In this document: positions 1 to 4,018 of the stretch, in pieces
Position numbering within the stretch: position 1 is the first letter of the stretch
Layout of the letters: each line of letters opens with the position of its first letter
Assembly: GCA_023229605.1 (NCBI GenBank)
Contig: JALNYY010000153.1
Location: 1-9,855, forward strand
Source: Methylobacter sp.
GTDB taxonomy: Bacteria; Pseudomonadota; Gammaproteobacteria; Methylococcales; Methylomonadaceae
Reading direction: 5' to 3'
Length of the DNA stretch: 9,855 nucleotides
Notes under the pieces: model-generated
The model's input: only the letters and a program-made list of their open reading frames with translations
The model's database searches: none
Told to the model about the DNA's origin: nothing
Made by a program: the position numbers and the translations under genes

Positions 1-81
1 GCAACCGACAAAATCCGAAAAGATATTTTCTTATATAAAGTAGGCCTTCCGACTACCACCGGGCTTGTCCAACAACCGGTT
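1..81 (-). pseudogene. Possible TetR-family HTH relic, runs off the left edge
   Basis: Read on the minus strand, this stretch gives a proline-glycine-glycine-serine-arginine-lysine string followed by a broken continuation with an in-frame TAA. If one base is dropped after the alanine codon (near position 44), the reading becomes GGSRKATLY, which resembles recognition helix 3 and the following tyrosine of TetR-family DNA-binding domains. The bases aaggc..actttatata also match the equivalent part of the TetR pseudogene at 1803-2404. The position fits too: like that pseudogene, it lies upstream of, and divergent to, a copy of the operator-containing repeat. Reading outward, only about 25 codons are visible before the window ends, and no start codon or helix 1-2 can be recognised. 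This is an inference from a short match; chance similarity is possible. Confidence 0.38.
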
Positions 82-82
82 C

Positions 83-113
83 AGATTGTGGCTCGCTATC
101 GCTCACACAATCT
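83..113. other. Inverted repeat, 8-bp arms
   Basis: The arms AGATTGTG (83-90) and CACAATCT (106-113) are perfectly complementary around a 15-base loop. No T-tract follows on either strand, so it is not a typical intrinsic terminator. It lies between the putative TetR relic and the first repeat copy. Its function is unknown. Confidence 0.45.
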
Positions 114-127
114 AACCTTATTCGTTA

Positions 128-246
128 TGTCAAGCTTAGCATTAACCATACCGTGTGGTTTAGTTATCGATGCGATATGGCGCTTATTCCAGGCTGCTAC
201 AGCTTGAGTGTTTGATGTTTTTCCAGGCGCACACTCATTGCCGTTA
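128..246 (+). repeat. Direct repeat copy A (operator plus leader)
   Basis: This segment aligns along its whole length with 2448-2567 in the same orientation, with about 14 substitutions and two one-base gaps by eye, so roughly 87% identity. It includes the -10-like TAGCAT (137-142), a TetR-type palindrome (144-160), the shared core around GCGATATGGCGCTTATTCC, and a shared TTGAGTGTTTGATG block. The -35 box of the other copy (TTGACA) is not present here, so this copy is probably not an equivalent promoter. The similarity stops just before the AT-rich leader of the methyltransferase gene. The best reading is a duplicated control region, decayed on this side. Confidence 0.8.
144..160. promoter_or_regulatory. 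TetR-type operator palindrome, copy A (one mismatch)
   Basis: AACCATAC-C-GTGTGGTT is an 8+1+8 inverted repeat with one mismatch between the arms. It corresponds to the perfect palindrome at 2464-2480 in front of mlaA. The spacing to the preceding TAGCAT is the same as in the intact copy. Binding by a TetR-family protein is inferred from the shape and from the adjacent TetR remnants. Confidence 0.55.
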
Positions 247-347
247 TTAGCTTGTTTAGCACTTACTGTCTATATAGATTATTTTCACATCAATAAAGAA
301 AGAAACTCAGCAAGTTTTGGAAAATTATTAAACTAACTATTTTACAA

Positions 348-1124
348 ATGAATATGCATAAATCCATACTAATTCCATCAATAACATCATTATATTCTGC
401 GTGGAATTGGAGTCTATCTATTATAGATGCCCAGGACTGGGTAAAAGACATTTTTACCAAACCTCGGACCACTCGCTACCCGATGAAGTTACTACGATAT
501 TGGTTCATGTACAATCTGATTCTAGAAGAGCGAATTCGGCTTGGACGCCCCTTACGCATATGTGAGATTGGCGTTGACAGAGGGCAAATGCTACGTTTCA
601 CCCATGATGCCGGGATTGCTGACATTGCTTGCTGGGTAGCTGTCGATTGTAGGCTACAACCCGAATTACTAGAGTCTGGTTATACAAGACAGATCGAGGC
701 TAATGTTGACTTGCCTGGTTTTTTCTTGGATGAAGAATACGATGTGATTATTGTACTTCATCTTCTTGAACATCTCTTTGAGCCAGAACAATTAGTTCAG
801 CGGCTGTCTGCTGTACTAGAACCAGGTGGTGTGATAATTAGCGGCTTTCCAGTCACACCAAAATGGCTCGCATCCTATTGGCAGAAGAAAATCCGTCTTA
901 CCGCATCGAAGTTCGGCCACGTTAGTGTATTTTCACCGCAGCGCGTAAAAAACATGGCGAATAGCAGCGGGCTATGCCTTGATTTTATTTCTGGAGCTTT
1001 CCTTCTGCGGAAAAGTGGATCATTTCTTGAAAATTATAAAGTTTGGCTACGGTTTAATTTGCTTTTTGGTGCTCTTTTCCCCGCCTTGGGCGGGGAAATC
1101 TACTGGCGAATGCGTAAGACCTAG
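348..1124 (+). CDS. Class I SAM-dependent methyltransferase
   Basis: The 258-residue protein has the Rossmann-fold methyltransferase signature. Motif I is at about residues 71-80 (CEIGVDRGQ, an E-x-G-x-x-x-G SAM-binding loop), an acidic residue ends the second strand at about 98-101 (AVDC), the post-II/IV region is at about 131-142 (YDVIIVLHLLEHL), and a proline-glycine-glycine turn lies at about 158-161 (LEPGGVIISGF). This resembles the methyltransferase type 11/23 families, whose substrates cannot be read from sequence. The first 60 residues hold a tryptophan- and tyrosine-rich helix-like segment without a signal peptide. The start at 348 is the most upstream ATG of the frame; ATG 354 is an alternative, and neither has a clear Shine-Dalgarno. 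No partner gene adjoins it, so its pathway is unknown. The gene is AT-rich except for a GC-rich palindrome in its last 50 bases (1076-1098), which encodes the C-terminal FPALGGE region. Confidence 0.85.
   Translation: MNMHKSILIPSITSLYSAWNWSLSIIDAQDWVKDIFTKPRTTRYPMKLLRYWFMYNLILEERIRLGRPLRICEIGVDRGQMLRFTHDAGIADIACWVAVDCRLQPELLESGYTRQIEANVDLPGFFLDEEYDVIIVLHLLEHLFEPEQLVQRLSAVLEPGGVIISGFPVTPKWLASYWQKKIRLTASKFGHVSVFSPQRVKNMANSSGLCLDFISGAFLLRKSGSFLENYKVWLRFNLLFGALFPALGGEIYWRMRKT
1076..1098. repeat. Perfect 10-bp GC-rich hairpin inside the methyltransferase 3' end
   Basis: TTTCCCCGCC and GGCGGGGAAA are exact complements around a TTG loop. The stem is much richer in GC than the surrounding gene. No T-tract follows on either strand, so it does not look like a standard terminator. 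It resembles a REP-like or other short palindromic unit that stayed in frame with the coding sequence. Confidence 0.75.
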
Positions 1125-1176
1125 AGCAGATTCACCCTTATTAAAGACTAACAGGAATTAGCAGTATAAGGATTAA

Positions 1177-1329
1177 GGACGGGAGGATGGATTCATCCAT
1201 AGTAGACTTAACATCGGTGTAAATGTTTTAGTTGAGCTTGTTGATAAAAAACTCATCGAACCTGGAGGAATGTACTAAAGACTGCCACAGCAAGGCAAAG
1301 CTACATTAGCTGCATGGGAAAATAAATAA
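1177..1329 (+). pseudogene. Relic of a small winged-helix-like protein
   Basis: One frame from about 1177 to the TAA at 1327-1329 reads like a protein C-terminus broken by a single in-frame TAA at 1276-1278. Before the stop comes a stretch like LVELVDKKLIEPGGMY, and after it RLPQQGKATLAAWENK. This resembles the wing and following helix of winged-helix regulators (a pattern such as 'L..KGLIE..GG.Y.LT..G...L'). There is no recognisable start codon with a ribosome binding site, and the 5' part is missing. The call is tentative: the reading is short, and chance coding potential cannot be excluded. Confidence 0.35.
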
Positions 1330-1360
1330 AAAGTCCTTGCATAATGCCTACGCACAAAAA

Positions 1361-1405
1361 AAGTCATAGTGGCTTGTAAATCAACGTACAAAAAGCCATT
1401 GACTT
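1361..1405. other. Interrupted inverted repeat (possible weak terminator)
   Basis: AAGTCA-tag-TGGCTT (1361-1375) pairs with AAGCCA-t-TGACTT (1393-1405), a 12-bp stem with a small internal bulge and a 17-base loop. A T-rich stretch (ctatattttacttt) follows on the plus strand, so a weak transcription end is possible. Confidence 0.4.
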
Positions 1406-1543
1406 CTATATTTTACTTTACCGGATGATGCATGAATTAATAAAAATAATCTAGCAAACTCTGAATAGAGGGCATCTTATCTGATATAGGGTGGAGCAGT
1501 TGAAAAAATTTCACCCCCAAGGAATTACATAATCACTTATTTA

Positions 1544-1549
1544 TATAAT
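1544..1549 (+). promoter_or_regulatory. Candidate -10 box for the small lipoprotein gene
   Basis: A perfect TATAAT lies 18 bases before the ATG at 1568. No good -35 box is seen at a 16-18 base spacing, so the assignment rests on the -10 alone. Transcription would begin only about ten bases before the gene. Confidence 0.35.
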
Positions 1550-1567
1550 GAAGAGCACATAAAAATT

Positions 1568-1777
1568 ATGAAAAAAAACATATCAACCATTTTATTAGTG
1601 GTAATCGTTGTATTAACGTCTGGTTGTACCAAGACTGTTTGGATGAATCCGAATATACCCGACAAACAGGCTCAACGAGATTTTTCAGAATGCCAAAATA
1701 ATGCAATGAGAAAAAATGAGCCTATGCAATCCTGCATGACATCAAAAGGCTATTACTTAGAAGCCGCTAAACAATAA
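1568..1777 (+). CDS. Small orphan lipoprotein, function unknown
   Basis: The 69-residue product has a classic lipoprotein signal: MKKN, a hydrophobic core (ISTILLVVIVVL) and the lipobox LTSGC, with lipidation expected on Cys20. The residue after it is threonine, compatible with outer-membrane sorting. The mature part of about 50 residues is polar and has two further cysteines, at about 42 and 56, in a C-x13-C arrangement that could form a disulfide in the periplasm. It ends with a KGYYLE-type motif. Small lipoproteins with a proline/aspartate stretch, a central cysteine and a C-terminal 'CM..KGY' occur widely in Gammaproteobacteria without assigned function. It has no close same-strand partner; the next gene relic is convergent. 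The ribosome binding site is poor, but the signal peptide supports this start. Confidence 0.7.
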   Translation: MKKNISTILLVVIVVLTSGCTKTVWMNPNIPDKQAQRDFSECQNNAMRKNEPMQSCMTSKGYYLEAAKQ

Positions 1778-1802
1778 TTCAGCATAGAAAACTACAAGCT
1801 GT

Positions 1803-2404
1803 TTACTGAAAAATATTTGAGGCTGATTGACAATTTTGTTTCACAACACCCCTGTAGCCCTTGGTATCAGCGGCGTACAGACGAAATATCGATTTCAAAA
1901 CTAGCGATAATATTTTTGATAAGCTCCTGAATGGGGTTCTAAGCCCTAACCGCCGAAAATTCCGTAGAGCCTTGGGCACATAAAAAAGCCTACCAATCTC
2001 TCCATTCCTTGACGATGAAATAATCATACGCCTCACCGCTAATTTTTGGGGCGTAAAGAAAGTACCTAATACACGTTCACCGAGCAGTTTTAAAGTTGAA
2101 GCAATATCTTCTGATGGCTGAAGCAGAGCAATAGTCAAGCGTACATCATGGTAAATGTCTGCCGATCCGCCTTCGCATATATTCTGAAGCATTCCTTTGT
2201 GTTGGTCGGCGGAAGACTCTACTGATTCTACGAATAACTCACCTTTTGAACTGAAGTAACTATATAAAGTTGCCTTTGATGCGCCAGTCAGAGCCGCAAT
2301 AACGGTCATAGTTGTACGTTCAAAACCTAATCTCTCAAATGTTGCTTTGCTGCATCCAAAATAGTTTAGCGACGTGCCGGGCTTTTTTTCTCAAGGTGAA
2401 CTCT
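1803..2404 (-). pseudogene. TetR/AcrR-family repressor, pseudogene (divergent to mlaA)
   Basis: Only the part from 2309 down to 1803 is open, but the helix-turn-helix is spread over two frames. Upstream the minus strand reads ARR-stop-TILDAAK, then after a one-base loss near 2346-2348 ATFERLGFERTTMTVIAALTG and SKATLYSYFSSKGELF, which is typical TetR helices 1-3 followed by the Y-x-F-x-S/N-K motif. The in-frame TAA is at 2366-2368. The ligand-binding half is also damaged: near 1957-1965 another one-base loss moves the family-like sequence NPIQELIKNIIASFEID into a different frame that carries a TAG (1939-1941) and a TGA (1867-1869). No valid start codon is left at the expected 5' end. The gene sits head-to-head with mlaA across a promoter with a palindromic operator, the usual layout for a TetR repressor controlling itself and its neighbour. 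It would now give no working repressor. Boundaries are approximate. Confidence 0.82.
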
Positions 2405-2408
2405 TTAA

Positions 2409-2430
2409 CTAAACCAATGGGTATAGTTTT
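2409..2430. promoter_or_regulatory. Degenerate second operator next to the TetR relic
   Basis: This stretch matches the reverse complement of the mlaA operator region at 16 of 22 positions, including both outer half-site cores (CTAAACCA and GGTAT-GTT). It lies directly upstream of the inferred repressor start, about 52 bases centre to centre from the main palindrome. It may have served autoregulation. The symmetry is imperfect. Confidence 0.4.
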
Positions 2431-2455
2431 ACTTGACAAAGAAGATGTGTCAAGT
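2431..2455. other. Inverted repeat containing the -35 box
   Basis: ACTTGACA (2431-2438) and TGTCAAGT (2448-2455) form perfect 8-bp arms around a 9-base spacer. The left arm contains the -35 hexamer of the mlaA promoter. It could be a second regulator site or a by-product of the promoter sequence. Confidence 0.45.
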
Positions 2456-2462
2456 TTAGTAT
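2433..2462 (+). promoter_or_regulatory. Sigma70-type promoter of mlaA
   Basis: TTGACA (2433-2438, a perfect -35) is followed after 18 bases by TAGTAT (2457-2462, four of six matches to the -10 consensus). The start of transcription would fall near 2469, inside the palindrome at 2464-2480, so a bound repressor would block initiation. The resulting leader before mlaA is about 190 bases. Confidence 0.6.
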
Positions 2463-2567
2463 TAACCATACCGTATGGTTTAGTTATTGGCGCGATATGG
2501 CGCTTATTCCGGGTTGCTAACGGATTGAGTGTTTGATGTTTTTTCCATCCGCACACACATTGCCGTC
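2448..2567 (+). repeat. Direct repeat copy B (intact mlaA control region)
   Basis: This is the partner of 128-246. It covers the spacer and -10 of the mlaA promoter, the operator and the first ~100 bases of the leader. Conservation beyond the operator (GCGATATGGCGCTTATTCC, then TTGAGTGTTTGATG) suggests that either the leader matters or the duplication is recent. Recombination between the two copies would remove about 2.3 kb carrying the methyltransferase, the small lipoprotein and the TetR relic. Confidence 0.8.
2464..2480. promoter_or_regulatory. Perfect 17-bp palindromic operator in front of mlaA
   Basis: AACCATAC-C-GTATGGTT has perfect 8-bp arms around a single central base. It begins two bases after the -10 box, an ideal repressor position. 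Palindromes of this size are the usual binding sites of TetR dimers, and a TetR relic lies next to it. That the site stays perfect although the neighbouring repressor is broken hints at another protein still using it; this is an inference. Confidence 0.65.
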
Positions 2568-2641
2568 ATAGTCCCAAACACATATTGGTGCAATTTTTAC
2601 TTTTTGAATACGTTCTCCAACGTCACTTTACTTTTAACTCA

Positions 2642-2647
2642 AGAGGA
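2642..2647 (+). promoter_or_regulatory. Shine-Dalgarno deciding the mlaA start
   Basis: AGAGGA lies nine bases before the ATG at 2657. It supports that start over the in-frame ATG at 2585, which would bury the signal peptide behind 24 extra residues. Confidence 0.65.
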
Positions 2648-2656
2648 TTAATCACT

Positions 2657-3364
2657 ATGCAATTTAAGAGTCATGAAACATTGTGCGCGGTCGGAATGCT
2701 GGCATTGTTAACCGCTTGCGCTTCAACGCCGACAACAGATCCTAGAGACCCGTATGAAAGCTACAACAGAAAATTCCAGTCGTTTAACGACAACCTAGAT
2801 GATTACGTTATGAAACCCGTAGCAGAGGGTTACAGGTGGGTGATGCCTGATTTTGCAAATCTGGGCGTCAGTAATTTCTTTAGCAACATAGGCGATATCG
2901 GTGTTATTGCCAACGACGCTTTACAAGGAAATTTTTCTCAATCCGGTATGGATGGCGCCAGACTGCTGATCAATACCACCGCCGGCTTGGGTGGATTCAT
3001 TGATGTAGGCACAATGCTGGATTTACCCAAACACGACGAAAGTTTCGATAAAACACTTGCTGTATGGGGGGTGGACACGGGTTCTTATTTGGTATTGCCG
3101 TTGGTGGGTCCAAGCTCAGTCCGAGGCGTATATGGCTTAGCGGGCAACGCTGCATTAAATCCGACTACCTACCTTGGCGCGTCATTTGCCATAACAGGGG
3201 TATCGGGAGCACTTAATGCCATCGATAAACGATCCGATAATCTGGAAAAGGGAAAAATCGTCGACGAAGCAGCAATAGACCGTTATGAGTTTTTCAAAAA
3301 TTCCTACTTTTCGCGGAAAACTTATTCAGACAAAATAGTCGATGTTCAGGAAAATGACCGCTGA
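2657..3364 (+). CDS. mlaA: MlaA (VacJ) outer-membrane phospholipid-transport lipoprotein
   Basis: MlaA removes mislocalised phospholipids from the outer leaflet of the outer membrane and passes them to periplasmic MlaC and the MlaFEDB complex. The 235-residue product is close to the usual length (about 250 in E. coli). It has a lipoprotein signal with lipobox LLTAC (lipidated Cys21, then Ala-Ser) and the family landmarks in order: DPRDPYESYNRKFQSFND (28-45), KPVAEGY (53-59), NLGVSNFFSNIGD (68-80), ALQGNFS (88-94), INTTAGLGGFIDVG (105-118), and WGVDTGSYLVLPLVGPSSVRG (137-157). No other mla gene is in the window. It is preceded by its own promoter and TetR-type operator, so it was probably regulated, which is unusual for this housekeeping function. 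It lies between two broken TetR genes and upstream of an RND efflux operon, suggesting an envelope-stress or lipid/drug-response locus (inference). Confidence 0.93.
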   Translation: MQFKSHETLCAVGMLALLTACASTPTTDPRDPYESYNRKFQSFNDNLDDYVMKPVAEGYRWVMPDFANLGVSNFFSNIGDIGVIANDALQGNFSQSGMDGARLLINTTAGLGGFIDVGTMLDLPKHDESFDKTLAVWGVDTGSYLVLPLVGPSSVRGVYGLAGNAALNPTTYLGASFAITGVSGALNAIDKRSDNLEKGKIVDEAAIDRYEFFKNSYFSRKTYSDKIVDVQENDR

Positions 3365-3385
3365 AACTCAACGACACTACAAACT

Positions 3386-3408
3386 AAAAAAGATTTTGGG
3401 GCTTTTTT
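3386..3408 (+). terminator. Possible weak terminator after mlaA
   Basis: AAAAAAG (3386-3392) can pair with CTTTTTT (3402-3408) around a 9-base loop, placing a run of six T at the end, 21 bases past the mlaA stop. The stem is nearly all A-T pairs and so weak. It might still separate mlaA from the downstream genes. Confidence 0.3.
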
Positions 3409-3493
3409 CATCAAAACAGCCAGCAACGAAGACAACAAAGCTTTTAGGCTGCTTTCAGAATAAGCGTGGGCAAATTATCACCGACAACAAACT

Positions 3494-4018
3494 GTGCTTT
3501 GGTTCGCGTCGCTTAGCGAATCGGTTGCAAAAGCGGGGCGCCCTAAAGCCGGTACCGGAGCGAGCGCAACGGGTATTTACTGGATATGGCCTTGGAGTTA
3601 TTCATGCGCGAAGGCTTTGCCAACGCCAGCATCGCCAAAATCGCCGCTACGGCCGGGGTTTCCACCCGGACGATTTACGAACGCTACAAAAACTAGGCCG
3701 AATGGATGCTGACCTCGGTCGATACGATATTTCCGAATTGCAGAATATCGAGCACCTGGAGCAAATGCCTTGTCGGGAGGGCTTGATTGCTCTGGGCGAA
3801 AAAATGTTGAATAGCGTGATACAGCCCGACATGATGTCATTTTCCGGATGGGAGTCCCCGAAGTGATGCACTTTCAGGAACTGAACGAACGGATGCAAAC
3901 CACCGAACCTAAGTACATACAAGACGCGATTGCCGGTTATCTGGAAGCCGGCAAGCGTCTCTTTCGCGGTGCAAGTGTCTTATATGGCTATGGCATTGCC
4001 GAGCAGTGGGCGCCATGA
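3494..4018 (+). pseudogene. Second TetR-family repressor, pseudogene leading the efflux operon
   Basis: The family sequence is spread over all three frames. It begins AKAGRPKAGTGA (frame of 3494), then shifts by a one-base loss near 3560 to YLLDMALELFMREGFANAS, IAKIAATAGVSTRTIYERYKN, the TetR helix-turn-helix. A TAG at 3694-3696 replaces the usual lysine codon after KN. It shifts again near 3733 to ELQNIEHLEQMPCREGLIAL, and again in a T-run near 3840 to FRMGVPEVMHFQELNERMQ and YIQDAIAGYLEAGKR. Each shift fits loss of one base. The C-terminus appears shortened relative to a ~200-residue family member. The final TGA overlaps the ATG of the outer-membrane factor gene (ATGA at 4015-4018), so the gene was the first cistron of the efflux operon and probably its repressor. 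It differs in sequence from the other TetR relic. The original start is uncertain (GTG 3494 is one option). Confidence 0.82.

Larger units (their letters stand above)
1..347. other. Gene-free left flank
   Basis: No intact gene is visible before the methyltransferase start at 348. The stretch holds the putative TetR relic (1-81), an inverted repeat (83-113) and copy A of the ~120-bp direct repeat (128-246). Bases 247-347 are AT-rich and contain no recognisable ribosome binding site. The upstream neighbour is outside the window. Confidence 0.6.
1125..1567. other. Gene-free AT-rich interval
   Basis: No intact gene is visible on either strand in these 443 bases. They contain a short protein-like relic (1177-1329), an interrupted inverted repeat (1361-1405) and a -10 box for the small lipoprotein (1544-1549). 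The rest is AT-rich with no recognised signal. Confidence 0.6.

Noticed and set aside
68..130. Integron attC-like arrangement (GTCCAAC, inner inverted repeat, then CGTTATG).
   Set aside because: The outer boxes do not pair (GTTATGT is not complementary to GTCCAAC), the spacers are too long, and no second attC-like site or integrase is seen in the window.
1..207. Open plus-strand frame through the left edge and the first repeat copy.
   Set aside because: Its counterpart in the second copy shows amino-acid-changing differences and no protein-like features; the shared bases are better explained by a promoter-operator repeat.
1076..1098. Intrinsic terminator of the methyltransferase gene.
   Set aside because: The stem is strong, but there is no T-tract after it on either strand and it lies before the stop codon.
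2312..2556. Small open frames on both strands over the mlaA control region.
   Set aside because: They cover the promoter, operator and broken TetR start; the minus-strand one includes part of the repressor in a shifted frame.
2585..2656. Upstream ATG extending mlaA by 24 residues.
   Set aside because: It would put a long segment before the lipoprotein signal; the ATG at 2657 has a good Shine-Dalgarno and a proper signal peptide.
3503..3520. TTCGC/GCGAA inverted repeat as an operator for the second TetR.
   Set aside because: Only five-base arms, located within the apparent start of the coding relic; too weak to support.
1803..4018. Explaining both broken TetR genes as pure sequencing error.
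   Set aside because: Besides one-base losses there are substitution-type stop codons, and roughly 5.8 kb of efflux genes plus mlaA read without any frame break. It cannot be fully excluded for individual positions without reads.
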